From Ecdyonurus torrentis (Eukaryota; Arthropoda; Insecta; Ephemeroptera; Heptageniidae): a stretch of 64,000 nt of DNA. The notes beneath the pieces were generated by a model. The model searched no databases and had not been told where the DNA came from. It saw only the letters and a list, made by a program, of their open reading frames with translations. Of the stretch, positions 38,176 to 51,222 are shown in pieces (the first letter of the stretch is position 1; each line of letters starts with the position of its first letter). Location: NCBI GenBank assembly GCA_949318235.1, contig OX439136.1, positions 4,219,693 to 4,283,692 of the forward strand, given 5' to 3'. The translations under genes were made by a program, and so were the position numbers.

Positions 38176-39013
38176 ATTATTATTTATAAATAAACAAAAA
38201 ATATAATAAACAAGTAATAAAAAGTAAATGCATATGTTCAAAAGAAATAAAATCATACTTTTAACAGTAAAATTTGAAATGTTTTCCTCATCAAAATATT
38301 TTAAGACCTTCTCTACTAAAAACTTAAAGAATTTAAATTATCACCTAAAATAACACATAAAGAAACCTACCTTAAAATTTTAAGACTCTTCTTAAATTTT
38401 TTTAATAAAAAATAATCTTATCAAAAAACCAACACTACAATAAAATTACACACTTCACAAATGCTCTGCTTTTTTTTTTATTCACTGCAATTATTATAAT
38501 TTAAATTAAATAATTTAATTTTTTGAAAAAATCAATCATAAAATTTAATTTATACGAAATAACTAAAAATACAACTACACTCTCCACAAAGCAGAATGAA
38601 AACTGAAACATTTACCGGCAATAGTCAACTAGACAGGATGTTTACAATTTTGACCTTTGAAGTGTATGTATGATAAGAAAATACTCTAGCTAATCATTCA
38701 TAAGTTGACTTGAGGTAGGGTAGCTTAAAAATTCATAAAATGAATCACAAGAAAATTCTATTATAAAAAAAATCAGAGCTTTGAAAAGTATTTTCCATTT
38801 AAAATAAATAAAAACTTCGTTTTAAAAACATTATTAGCATATTAATTTTTAAAAAAGTAATGGTTCATAATATATTTTTATTGTAAAATTATCTATTATA
38901 TCTTATTTAAATTTTATTTACATCATTAAATCATTAAAGCGTTAAGTTTTGCATCAGAGAAATTAAAAAACTTGTGCTTAAAATTTGTAATCATAAAACT
39001 CTGCAAATTATTC

Positions 39014-39206
39014 AGATGTGTCACTTTTCGTACGCGCGGAATGTACATATGTTTCATTCGCAGCGTCCGAGGAGATTACACATGTTTCAATATTAGCGGC
39101 CGCGGAGGCTGCATATGTGCCAAAAAGTAGGAGCGCGGAGAATCCATATGTTTCAATCTTGCGCGCGCGGAGGCTGCACAAGTTCCAAATTGCCGCGTAG
39201 CCCTCG
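39014..39206 (+). repeat. 33-bp repeat array, right end
   Basis: The inverse of the left array, about 95% alike by eye. The plus strand stays open for 60 codons with the same 11-residue periodicity (SLFVRAECTYV, SILAAAEAAYV), ending in TAG at the terminus. Confidence 0.7.
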
Positions 39207-39238
<32 letters not shown>

Positions 39239-39334
39239 ATCAATATATAAATATTTGAAAATATTTATCTTGCACTATAACACCATCTGAAACGAATCAT
39301 ATAAATGCAAATAAAGCCAAACAGTTAAAAGGAA

Positions 39335-39406
39335 GTCAGCGGCCGGAATCGAACCGACAACCTTTGGATTTGCGCTCCACTGCTCTGACCATTGAGCTAC
39401 GCGGCC
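39335..39406 (-). tRNA. tRNA-like, Cys (GCA)-type, defective
   Basis: 72 nt fold as a cloverleaf: 7-bp acceptor (5 pairs), D arm GCTC/GAGC, anticodon loop GCGCAAA with anticodon GCA, 5-nt variable region, T arm GTCGG/CCGGC with loop TTCGATT. The A box (TAGCTCAATGG) and B box (GGTTCGATTCC) are consensus. Faults are C at position 33 instead of U and two acceptor mismatches. Likely polymerase III-competent but not a working tRNA. Its twin lies at 39548-39619. Confidence 0.5.
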
Positions 39407-39547
39407 AACCAATTCAACCATGATTCTCTACTTGCATTTACACAATTCTATGACGACAAACTGTCGCCTATTCGCTGCCCGAGAGGCACCTGTTTTTTCA
39501 AACCAGCCTCTCTTTAAACAGCTGGTCCCCTCTTGGTTGAATTGGTT

Positions 39548-39619
39548 GGCCGCGTAGCTCAATGGTCAGAGCAGTGGAGCGCAAATCCAAAGGTTGTCGG
39601 TTCGATTCCGGCCGCTGAC
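39548..39619 (+). tRNA. tRNA-like, Cys (GCA)-type, defective, mirrored copy
   Basis: Identical over all 72 nt to the reverse complement of 39335-39406. Transcripts from the two copies would start at the inner ends and run outward. Same defects (C33, acceptor pairs 2 and 4). Confidence 0.5.
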
Positions 39620-39789
39620 TTCCTTTTAACTGTTTGGCTTTATTTGCATTTATATGATTCGTTTCAGATGGTGTTATAGTGCAAGATAAATATTTTCAAA
39701 TATTTATATATTGATACATATATCGCCATCTCGTGGAGTCTGAACTACACTTATGTGTAGTAAGGAAAACTATATCATTTGAAGTTTGA

Positions 39790-39792
<3 letters not shown>

Positions 39793-39830
<38 letters not shown>
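39793..39830. repeat. (TA)n
   Basis: Pure TA tract. Confidence 0.95.
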
Positions 39831-39834
<4 letters not shown>

Positions 39835-40840
39835 GAAAAAAAGTTTTGGTAAGCTTCATGGCTAGTTGTTTAACCTAAAAATAGTGAAAATTAAACATTG
39901 TTTCAGCTTTTTAGCATATTTAATAATTATTTAAGAAATGTGTTTCTTTTAGAAAATATATATATAAAGATATATTTAAAAGTTTTTATCACTAGTAATA
40001 TATTTTATGGTTTAAGTTGTTTCAGATTCTATTTTTGTTTTTTTAATTATTCAAATGTTGAAAGTTTTTTTTTTTTTTAAATAATATTTTAAATGCAAAT
40101 ACGGCATATGATTCGTAAATAATAAACGGTTTTTCTTTATAAATGCAAAAGAGCATTAGATTTTAATGGTGAGTACAATTATAGATAACCTAAGAAAAAG
40201 ATGCGCTTCCTTTAAAAATTTGTTTTAACTTTGTAAAAACTATTATTTAAAAAAAAAAAAAAAGAAGAAGAAAGAAGAAAAAGAAAAGCTGTAAAGGTTG
40301 AAATATGGAATACGTTTTTTAAGTCAACATTTTTTTTTAGAATAAAAATTTGCCGTTAACACCATTAAAAAAAAATCATGTTCCAGAAAACAGTTTGAAT
40401 GTTTTTTCATCAATATTTAATAACTGGATTCCAAGTTGATTACAAAATAATGATAAAAAATAAGTGATACTGCTGATAACCAATACAAAAGCCATTGAAG
40501 ATCAAAATTATTCAAGAACCTTTATTTTAACCTATATATCTAACCTGTTTTTGTATACAGTATACAGATACTTTTTATTGAAAAAATACAAAGAAACATC
40601 AAAGAAATGTCAAGTTATAAAATGCTTTCTTTTTATTAAATGATGAATGATAAATAAAAATGTTATTTTGTTTCCATTTCAATAGAAAACACATCAAAAG
40701 TTTAAAGAAAAAAAAACATGCCAATTACTCTTTCTTTATGTTATTTTATATTTATCAGATTCTATTTCTTTATTTCCGTTGAAAACGTTAAAAATATACA
40801 AATATTATTTTTTTTTATACAAGTTTGTATTCTTTTGTTC

Positions 40841-40843
<3 letters not shown>

Positions 40844-40897
<54 letters not shown>
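40844..40897. repeat. (CT)n
   Basis: Pure CT tract of about 27 units. Confidence 0.95.
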
Positions 40898-40899
<2 letters not shown>

Positions 40900-41609
40900 C
40901 TTTCTTTAAATAAAAAAATAATAATAAGCTGCTTTAATATTTTTTCATGCTTTGTATTAAAAACCTCAGTGACCGATTATTCTTTTTTATTCTACAGAAA
41001 ACTACTTTTTTGTCATATTTATTTTAATAATAAATTTAATTATTAGTATTATATATCTATATGACAAATATTCCTTTCCTTGCTGCAGCTGTTAATTTTT
41101 GCAGATTGTTATTTATGAGAATAACGTAATTCTTGAATGGTAATATTATGACCTACTTTGCAAGTTTATTATTTGTAGCATACAATCTATCTGTCATTGT
41201 CATATAGTTAAATGAAATCAGGTAAGGGGATAACAAAATGTGATAGTGATTGATATGACAGTATATGGATTATATTGTTTGTCTCTTATATACTAGTAAT
41301 GTAGATTTACTGAACAAAAATTTGTACACAGTCAAGTCACAAACAATGATGCAAAAGCATAATTAAAAAGGCAATGCCCATCAGTATCAGTTGAATTATA
41401 ATTCAACAATAAACATACAAACTGATTTGTAGTAAATATTATATTACATGAAAATGTTATTGTTACCTATAAATAAATCATATGTTATAATATAATATTA
41501 CATGTTTAAATATCAAAATAATATTTATGTATTTTACATTGTGGTGTTTTTTATTTTTATTATTATAATTTTTTTTTTTTTAGACTTAATAAAAAAATGT
41601 TTGCGAATG

Positions 41610-41794
41610 ATGCAGCTGACGTCACAGCTCACTTGTTTTACGCGCGTGTAGACCAGGTAAGCTGTGACGTCAGGGCTTGCTCGATTTTGTGAATGGAAAA
41701 TAAATTAGAAATCGATGACTCCAGCCAAATCAACGTTGATTTTCAGGTTTGTTAGGATATTACACAAATTTTTGGTTCAAGGTGTTCTACGCCT
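41610..41794. mobile_element. MITE family A, left-truncated
   Basis: Ends GGTGTTCTACGCCT before TTAA (41795-41798). It holds two TGACGTCA sites (41617-41624, 41665-41672) around a short centre with CGCGCGTGTAGACC. The left arm is lost. Confidence 0.75.
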
Positions 41795-42650
41795 TTAAGG
41801 CCTAAGTAGGCATTTTGAGATGTGACTGTCGTGTAAATTGTATAGTCCTCTTACAAACCGAGTATAAAAATTTGTAAAGTACCAAAACGTGACATCTTCC
41901 TCACGAGAATACAATACATTGCAAGCCAAGTACACTTGTTGACTGTTTATAAGCTGTTTTTTTTTTCCCTTCAGTTTGCAGCACAGTTACATATTATATA
42001 TTTATGATGAACATATCCTGAGATTTTAACAAAAAAAAAAAATAAAATTGAAGATAAATTTATCGTACGTAAAGTAGCGTTAGTAACGATAATACTTAAT
42101 TGATTAATAATAATAATAATAATAATAGTTCTTTATTGGGTTTAAGATTGCGAAGATTTAAGAAGGTTTAAGATTGTCCGGATTCATTCATTCATTCATT
42201 TTTAGTACAAATACGAAATTTACATAAAAATTTGGGCATATAAAAAGAAATTATGTTATTTATACTCAATTAATTGTTTTTATGGTGTTATTTTTTTATT
42301 ATTACGTTATTTTTTCAATCATCATAAAATGTATTTCATTACCTCATAATTATGCTATAAACCGATATCACTCATAATTCATAGAAGCCACTTTCTTGGT
42401 GACAACATAGCAAAAACTTAAATGGAGAAAATAAATATGGCAGGTAAAAATGTAAATCCTTTAAAATGCAATAGATAAATAAATATAATGAATCTAAAAG
42501 TGGCATTTATACAGCACAGGTGAAAAAGACAAATACAGTACTGTTGTGTCTGATCTAGATTAGCTAAGATAGTAAAGACATTATTAATGAATGACATATA
42601 TATCAATTAATGTTTCAATCAAATAAAATCATTTTTATTAGCTTTCTTAA

Positions 42651-42974
42651 AGGCTTAGAAAACATGAAAACATTATCATTTAAATCACAAAACACTTGAT
42701 AGGATTTACATAAATAACATTAATTGGTCTCAAACCCCGTAGCAGTGGTCAGAAAATTTCAATATGTGCAACCCACACAACAATTTCATACTAGTTTTTG
42801 CCTGTCTCTGACGTCATAAACAGAAATATTTACACAAATTGCATACTTTACAGTTTTTTACGCTCTCTTGTGGGGTCACATTTACATTCTGGTAAAAATT
42901 ATCATCAGTTTTGTAGTTCCCATTTTGTGTTTAATTATTAAAAAGAACATGTTGTTCTATGTTTTCTATGCCTT
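42651..42974. mobile_element. MITE family B, nearly full length
   Basis: TTAA at 42647-42650 precedes AGGCTTAGAAAACATG. The right end is TTTTCTATGCCTT, followed by TTAG, a decayed TTAA. The internal blocks match family B with a deletion near the CCCCGTAGCAG block. Confidence 0.75.
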
Positions 42975-42979
42975 TTAGA

Positions 42980-44455
42980 CAAATCAGATACATTTCACAG
43001 ACATATATGTTAAAAAATATATTGCTGCACATTTTAAAAGAACAAAAAAAGTTTGTTTAAAAATTATTAAAAAATAATACATTTTTTAGTTTAACATTTA
43101 AAAAATACATTAAAATTATCGTTAAAAACATAGAAGTGGATTCTCTCCAGGGCCCGGACCATGCCAGTAAACAAAATGTAACTTTATTAGTTTTTTCCTC
43201 CAATCTTTACAATATGAGCAAAATCAAATTAATTTACTTGAGTAGTTAAAAATAATAAAATCATTAATACAAATTATATTTTGCAGTAATAGGAATCTTC
43301 TATGCTTTTACAATTAACAAATTTATGTACCTGCTACCCGTTATTGGTCTAGTAATTTTTTAGTTTTACTATTTTTTTTTTATATAAAAAAAATGAGCTT
43401 AAAAAAAGTAAACATTGAAAAAGCTGTTTTCATGATCCAATAACGCATTTACTATACTATGCTAAACTTTACATCTATCACCACACCACAAAGATGGCTA
43501 CCAAGCGCAAGGATATGCAAGACGTCTATACAATATAATTTTATGCCATATATAAAATATACTCTGAATGTTAAATTAGTCTATATTATACTGCAAAACA
43601 TTGTAAAAGATGCATTTATTATTTATCCATGCATGGCACTTTAAGAAAGAAACCATGTTACCTGCAGAAAATCAATGTTCAGTTCTATTGAAATTTAAAA
43701 ATGTCATTTTATGTAAGTCTTGATTGAATAATGCAGCTACACTGCAAACATGTTCAATGTAGTATAAAGCTTTCAGTGTGTGTCAGTATGAGACAAATTC
43801 CAATAATATAGATTGACGTTCTATTTCACTTTTTATTATCAACTTCATAAACAATCAAGATATAAGAAAAAACTTGATTGAATTGTTTGAAACATATAAT
43901 ATAACGTTGTTTGAAATACAAGTGTGCATTCCTGCTTTCTAGATGTAATATTTTCAATAAACAATAAATTGGATTATTACATTTTATTGTTTTTACATTG
44001 AATCAAATATACCTGCATTTATCGGTGTGAGTAAAACTAAAACAGATATAAATAAGTATGTCTCTGATTTCATTTTATTAAAGTTAAAAAAAAAAAAAAA
44101 AATCTAATAATTAAAAAAAAAATGATAAAAAGGAAACTAGCATTTTCATGGTAAAAAAAATAGAGTTCGTTAAAAATCTTACAATTAGAGAGATAATTAA
44201 AACCCCTACTCCACAATATATGTACATTAGCATTGTGGTGGCAAGTTTTTCCATGAACTGTATCAAACTCTATTGGATGATTTGATGATTTTATTATATC
44301 AAATTAATTAATTTATATAAGTGGCAATGGTTTATTTCCAGTAAGTGATTATATAAAAATCGGCCTCATAAATATCATTAAAGAAATATGTACATAAACA
44401 GCTTGTTTTAAGGATATCCAGTATATAATACAGTGTATGTATATATATATATACA
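42980..44455. other. mostly AT-rich intergenic or intronic DNA
   Basis: A short patch at 43490-43525 begins ATGGCTACCAAGCGCAAGGA and is of normal composition, but no frame continues far enough to call an exon. Confidence 0.4.
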
Positions 44456-44456
44456 C

Positions 44457-44460
<4 letters not shown>

Positions 44461-44534
<74 letters not shown>
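44461..44534. repeat. compound (CT)15(CA)22
   Basis: A CT tract switches directly to a CA tract at 44490/44491. Confidence 0.95.
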
Positions 44535-44535
<1 letters not shown>

Positions 44536-45001
44536 TTCAAAATATTGTCAAATAAAATTTATCAGAAGAAGAAGAAAAAAAAAGCTCACGTCTCTTCAAA
44601 TAATATTCCTTTTCTTTGATTTTGAGTTCTCAATGTACAACCTTGTTATGTCAAACAAAATCAAACTGAAGTGCAATTTAGAAAGGGAAAAAAAAGCAAT
44701 TTAGGATCACTCAAGTCACCTTTATTTCCTATCTCATGTCAATATTTCTGATATGAAAACAAAAGTTGACATTTTTCACTTTGATTTCTCAATTCTATGT
44801 CAGGTGTGAGTAAATTTGTTATAATAAATAAGTTTTTGTAGCGTGAAATAAGAAAAATAAAATCCTAGTTTGCACCTACTTTTTTAAAGAAGATTTCGTT
44901 TACTGTATAGCTTTTATTTTTTTTTTATCGTGTGAGGATCAAAACTTCTATAACATTTTTTTTTTTTTTTTTTTTTTTGCTTGCCCGATTTAACATATAC
45001 G

Positions 45002-45109
<108 letters not shown>

Positions 45110-45182
45110 AATGTTTCTAAAAATGATTTAACTTAATTATTATTACGTAGTTATTTTTGTCAGTTTAAATTCTAAAAAATAG

Positions 45183-45440
45183 ACGTCGAAAAGCTTGTAC
45201 ACAGTTTTGTAATGCTTTAAGTATTGAGAAATTAACGGTTATGACGTCACTAAACGATAAAAGCGTTAATGATATCACAAGCGTTAGGATCACAATTAAA
45301 TAAACGTTAAGATTGGGCGTTGCAAATCTATAGTTTTTTTTTCCCATTCGGTCGCAACGCTTGTGACGTAAATAACGTTTTTAGCAACCATTTATTCCAC
45401 AATACTTAAAACGTGAAACTGTGTACAAGCTTTTCAACGC
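45183..45440. mobile_element. MITE family E
   Basis: About 258 bp. Ends are GTCGAAAAGCTTGTACACAG and CTGTGTACAAGCTTTTCAAC. Left arm contains AACGGTTATGACGTCACTAA. A TTAA directly follows the right end (after CAACGC) but is not present on the left. Confidence 0.7.
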
Positions 45441-46243
45441 TTAATTTTAGATATACACACACTATATGCACTACAATGTGTTTATTTTCCTGATAAGTGA
45501 TAATGTAAAAATAAATAATCTATTTTGCCATGAGTATTTGCCAAGTATTAAATAAAAAGAAAATAGTTATATTTTTAAGTTGTATCTCATAAGTTATTGA
45601 AGAATTCTATGTATAAAAAGCACGTTTTTTGAATGATAAATTAATGTAATTAAATACGAGCTATGTATAATTTATTGTTGAAATATAAAAATACTTTGAT
45701 TATAAGATATTGTAAAAAGAAGTCAGAGGACCACGTGATGGGTTTTTATCTTTTTGGTCTCTTAAAGTGCACCCCATTTATAATTGTTAGTTAATGCTGT
45801 ATATCTTAATTGTTTAGTTGAAAACTTAGTATAATGAACAGCATAAATTGAACAGCATAATTAAATATATTTCATATACTGGACAACGGGGATTGATCAA
45901 TTTTCAGTCAAAAACAAATCTATGTATTTTTTGTATTTTAAAAGTTAACATTTTTTCCCCACATTTTGTAATTTGTTAAGAAATATTGGATGAACTGAAT
46001 AGTATTATAATAATCATATATACACCACAAACTATTTTATCTATTCAAGTAGATTTTAATCTAAAAGGAAATAACGTACAATTTAGTTTTTTTTCTTCTC
46101 TCTCTCTCTCTCTCTCTCTTGGTTCATTTTCTTCTACTTCTTGTAAAAAGGGTTGGAAATTCTCGGAGGTATTTTTAAATCTAAACGAAGGAAGTTCATC
46201 TAAAACTCTAGCTTGATTGAATCTCCAGACTTTTAAATTGAGA

Positions 46244-46428
<185 letters not shown>

Positions 46429-46429
46429 A

Positions 46430-47340
46430 CAGCAGGTAAAGACGAATGAAAAGTTCGAGAACTCAAATCACGAGCGTTTGCCTCCAACCATTCCAAACTA
46501 AAACTTTTTCTTCTTCTTTTTTCCTGTTTTTCCCCATTTTTTCCCATTTTTTTTTTTTTTTTTTTTAAAGAACAATTTGTTAAATCAACCAAAATCCTCT
46601 TAACAAGTAAGAAATTAAAATTTAAAACCTGAATAACATCTATCTATTGATTAAAAAAATAATTGAAAAATTATATCCATATTTAATCCATTAACTTGAT
46701 ATTTTATATTAATTTTTTTATCTTCTATAAAACATGTTTTTAATTTTGATTTATAATCAAAAGAAATTCATGGGTGTACAAGAAAATATTGCACACAATT
46801 GTAACTTTATTAATAGTTTATCATCGTATGTTAAAACTATATTTGAAAGTAAGATCTTTAAGAAAATCAAACCTTATTGTTACAAATTTTAAATTTCTAT
46901 GAAGTACTCATTAAATTATGAATTACATGAAAATGATTTTAAATCTGAATTACAAAAATTATTATTTGAGAGATATTTAGTTTTATAGATTTGAATCTTC
47001 ATGTTGCCCATTAACGTATAATAAATTCTCAATAAAAAATTCTCAAATGTGTATTATATACTATAAATTTTCTTTTCTATAAAAATAATAAGTAAATGTA
47101 AATAATATTTATTATCAACTATGTAACTTATTAAAGAGAAGCTTATTCAAATTAAAATATTGTGTTTCATGAACTTATTTTCAGTAAAATTTTGTTAACA
47201 TATTATTAAAATAAATTATAACATTATCTGTATAACACTATTAATTATTATATTGTAACTGACTGTACTGTACAACAGTTGAGTTAAATTGAGAGGTTGT
47301 ATACGCTTGATTTCGCCCAATAAAAGCCGTTAATTATTAT
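46430..47340. other. AT-rich, nothing recognisable
   Basis: A poly-T run near 46548-46566. The last 40 bp (CGCCCAATAAAAGCCGTTAA plus ATT units) look like a retroposon tail next to the SINE. Confidence 0.45.
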
Positions 47341-47344
47341 TATT

Positions 47345-47632
47345 AACCTCGAAACATCGTGGAAAAACGTCTAGGCAGGCTGGTCGATGCAATCACATAC
47401 CTTTTGTGGCTTTTCAATAAAAAACCACTTATTATTATTATTATCAATCATGCACTTTCCGAATAATGTGCGTCGTAATGTGAAACATGTAAACATGCAT
47501 CATACAACGTGTTGTACTCTTACACTCCACGTACGCAGTGACTCGAATCAGCACTCACAGTCAGTATAAGGAGTACATAGTTATAAGGCACCTGCATCTA
47601 CCACTAACAACTCGGGCATTTACAGGGGGAGA
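47345..47632 (-). mobile_element. tRNA-derived SINE with a 47-bp insertion
   Basis: Same family as 17385-17695 and same orientation, more diverged. Against that copy it carries an extra segment at about 47397-47443 (TTTTGTGGCTTTTCAATAA plus an ATT run). That segment matches a separate retroposon-like 3' tail at 18427-18475, so one element may have landed in the other. Confidence 0.7.
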
Positions 47633-48105
47633 AAAGAACTTATATAACTTTTAGTTTATAATAGTTTTTTTATTTATAAATATTATTATCACTACAGTCT
47701 TTGAATACCAAGAACACAATTGTGGTATTATTAAAAAATTGTTGCTGCTATCGTTTATTTTTTGTCTCCGTCTTAATCTTATTAAATACTTTTCAAACTT
47801 GTAAAAGTAGGTTAATCTTATTCAGAGTATATGCAAACTTTTCATGTCGATTACAAGAAGTCTTAGATAAAGCTTTTAGTAAATAATTTCAAAGAAAATG
47901 TCTTTTCAGTAGATTTTCTATTTGAAGTGGATTGAATGTTGTAAGAATTTTCACGCCAGAGAGCTTTTTTGACAAGAAAATGATTGAGATATATTTTTGA
48001 AATCTATTTCAATGTAATCTTCTTTATCAATAGTGTGTCATGTTCAAGGATTTAAATTTTATTTAAATAATGAAACTTGAGTGTTGTTATCTCTTCAGAG
48101 GAACG

Positions 48106-48136
<31 letters not shown>

Positions 48137-48139
<3 letters not shown>

Positions 48140-49398
48140 TGGCGGCCCAATAGAGGGGGATGAGGGGACATTTCCCCCGGGCGCCAGGGTAAAAAGGGCG
48201 CAGGAGTAAAAAGGGCGCACGGCGAGAGATTTTAGTGCCTAATAAATTTTTATAAAAACTACACTAAAACAGCCTAAAAGACAAAAGCAAATAAGATTGA
48301 AGCTTGATAATGCACAATCTGTAAAAAAAAATTAAAGCACTTAATGTCAGCTTTTTACACGTAAAATAAAAATGATATAAAACTCAAATTTTTATATAAT
48401 TTTTAAGAGTTTTTTATTTTATTTGTTATTTTAGTATTATTATTATTTTAATGAACCAAGAAACAGATTTCTATTCTCCACAAATAATTATTTGTGGAGT
48501 TTGTAAAGTAATTAACTTAAGTTTCTGCTAAAATAAAATCTTCCACAAATTTTGCAAGTAAAAGATACAAAACGTCAAGCTCTACGTGTGCAAAATTTTA
48601 CTTAACTTCTGAACAAAAAATACTATAGCGCGATTTATAATATGCAGATCAACTTTTATTGACTTTGAGTTTAAAAACGATTTTTACGAGATTGTTATTA
48701 TTATTATTTTTTTATTATTATTTTTTTTTTTACGGACAACAAATTTATTGCAAATCGCATATTTAAATTTACATAGGTCAATTGAAAAAAAAAAAATAAT
48801 AATAATAATAAAAAATAAAAAAATCGTTTTGGATGAATCTGTAAAATCAATTTTTAGAACCAAACTTTTCAACCTGGAAAGAATTTTTAAACATCTAAAA
48901 AAAAAAAAAAAAAAAAAAAATCATAGCATGGGTCACTTTCACACTCTGTTTTTGTGACGACATGCCGTTTTTGTGATAGATTTTTTTAAATTTCATTTTC
49001 GATACAGCACACACTATACTTAATAGAGAAAATAAAAATACAATCCTAACCTAAAGTACATATTACTACACCTTAATATGTCGTAAAGAAAATTTTAAAA
49101 AGCAATTTAAAATCATGTTCTTATGAAAAAAAATTTTTTTTTTTTTTTTTCCTTTTTCTTCAATTGTATACTCAAATAATGTAAAAATATTGAATTTGAA
49201 GTACTTGAATTTGTAATAGCGAATTCTTTTAAATATACTAATTTTGCATTTTTTGTCAAAAAGGGGCGTGGCCCCAAAAAAAATCGCGCCTGCGGCGCAA
49301 TGAGGGGGCTTCGCCCTATTCACCTATTGATACTTTCTACGGGTGGGGGCGCACCGCAAGTTTATCCCCCGGGCGCACAATTTGACGGGCCGCCACTG
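48137..49398. mobile_element. 1.26-kb hAT-like non-autonomous element
   Basis: Ends CAGTGGCGGCCC and GGGCCGCCACTG are perfect 12-bp inverted repeats. The subterminal regions share CCCCCGGGCGC. TATATATA flanks both sides, compatible with an 8-bp hAT duplication but uninformative in a TA repeat. The interior is AT-rich with no transposase frame. Confidence 0.8.
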
Positions 49399-49419
49399 TA
49401 TATATATATATATATATAT

Positions 49420-49477
<58 letters not shown>
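49399..49477. repeat. compound (TA)n(GA)n
   Basis: TA tract directly outside the hAT-like element, followed by GA to 49477. Confidence 0.95.
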
Positions 49478-49480
<3 letters not shown>

Positions 49481-49734
49481 TTAAATACCTACACAAAAAG
49501 AACGGCTGCAAAATATAAAATTTTCATGCAGTACACTATTGATATCAAATACAAAACGACAAAAATGATGAAATATTTAAGTTATTTCACTTTGAAGATA
49601 TTTTGTAGAGGGGAAAATTTAACTTTTAATATAATTATATTTTTCGTCTTCAGTCAAAATAGAAACTTTTATAAAAATTATTATTATAATTATTTGAAAA
49701 ACAAAATTACAGTAATTAAATATTATTGGAAATA

Positions 49735-49943
<209 letters not shown>

Positions 49944-50079
49944 TATTATTTTTTGCTGGATATAAATTGCTAGTTAGAAAGAAATATTTTGAGAATAAGG
50001 TTTCACGCATGACCAATAACGGTATGAAGTCGGTAGGTAACCTAATACCTTAAAGACAAGAGAAAAAAAAAGAGAGAAA

Positions 50080-50208
<129 letters not shown>

Positions 50209-50582
50209 GGAAAGAGATTGAGGGAAAGAGATTGAGGGAAAGAGATATAGTACTAATGGTTAACTTTAAGTAATTAGCCTAACCCTAACGTAAGGGAGAG
50301 ATAAGAGAATTAAAGTTACAAAATAGTTGAAGTACAGTACAACTCAAAGATTGTATGTTTACCATCTCTATACGTTTATATAAAATTGAATGCTAAAATA
50401 AAAATACACACTTCTATTTTTTATAGTTTTCAAATTTATTCTCTAGCCTAAAATTTCAAAATATTAACAAAATATTAAAAATTTTGTATGAAATACTTAA
50501 TAAATTGAAGAATGTCTAGTATGTTACCAAGCACAGATAAAGACATTACTGAGTGTGTAAAAGTCAAGTGTGAGAGCTAAAA

Positions 50583-50765
50583 GACACGTTGAACGATGCG
50601 TGTTTACATGAATTCCATGAAGACGCACAACATTTGGGAGGTTCATGATTGATGTGCACCATACTGTTTGCTTTGAGTTTCCACGGTTTCTCTAGGTTTT
50701 CGTAGCAAATACCAGGCTGTGTATTTAGACCACGGTTGGCCCGTGTAAGCTGTTTTCATTATACA
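50583..50765 (+). mobile_element. tRNA-derived SINE, 5'-truncated
   Basis: The 3' two thirds of the same SINE on the plus strand: GTTTACATGAATTCCATGAA, TTTCCACGGTTTCTCTAGG, then AGACCACGGTTGGCCCGTGT. The tRNA head is missing, as expected for incomplete reverse transcription. Confidence 0.7.
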
Positions 50766-51190
50766 CACTTTTATGAGAAAATACTTGAAGAAACTATGGT
50801 AAAAAGTGTAGCAAAAAAAAAAAAAAAAAAAAAAAAGTCAATAAATTTAAAAAGTACGAATAATAATATACGTACTATAAATACACTGAAATACAATATA
50901 ATAATATTGTTCGTAAATTCTGTTTGTGTGTGTTCTGGAACACAGAACGGCATAACTAAGTACCACTACTGTTGAAATAGTATTGCACATGTTGAGTTAA
51001 TGATGTAAAACAATATGTATATCCGCTTGAATGGAGGAATGATACCCGTCATTACTGTTGAACCAAATATCAGGTGTGTTTTATTTCTTTTTATCGTTGT
51101 TCCGGTTGATTCGGCTAAAGCATTATTTCTTTTGAATTTAAGAATAAGTTATAAGTTATAATAACAATCAGCAAAACAAATCCACTGAAT

Positions 51191-51191
51191 C

Positions 51192-51219
<28 letters not shown>
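51191..51219. repeat. poly-T
   Basis: Twenty-nine T. Confidence 0.85.

Positions 51220-51222
<3 letters not shown>

Larger units (their letters stand above)
37510..39206. mobile_element. 1.7-kb element with 33-bp repeat-bearing inverted ends
   Basis: Inverted terminal regions of about 195 bp (37510-37705 and 39014-39206) start CGAGGGCTACGCGGCAATT. Each is CpG-rich and made of about six units of roughly 33 bp with a CATATG-like core and CTCCGCG. Between them lie 1.3 kb of AT-rich DNA, itself containing a palindrome (37841-38175). TA repeats lie on both sides, so the target duplication cannot be read. No transposase is seen. The superfamily is unknown. Confidence 0.75.
39238..39717. mobile_element. 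palindrome with two mirrored tRNA-like genes
   Basis: The arms at about 39238-39420 and 39533-39717 are inverted and nearly identical over about 183 bp. Each contains a 72-nt tRNA-like sequence plus flanks such as GATGGTGTTATAGTGCAAGA. The 112-bp centre is of mixed composition. It starts just right of the 37510-39206 element, after TA and TG repeats. Confidence 0.8.

Noticed and set aside
43490..43525. ATGGCTACCAAGCGC start-like segment
   Set aside because: Frame stops soon after and no donor is convincing.
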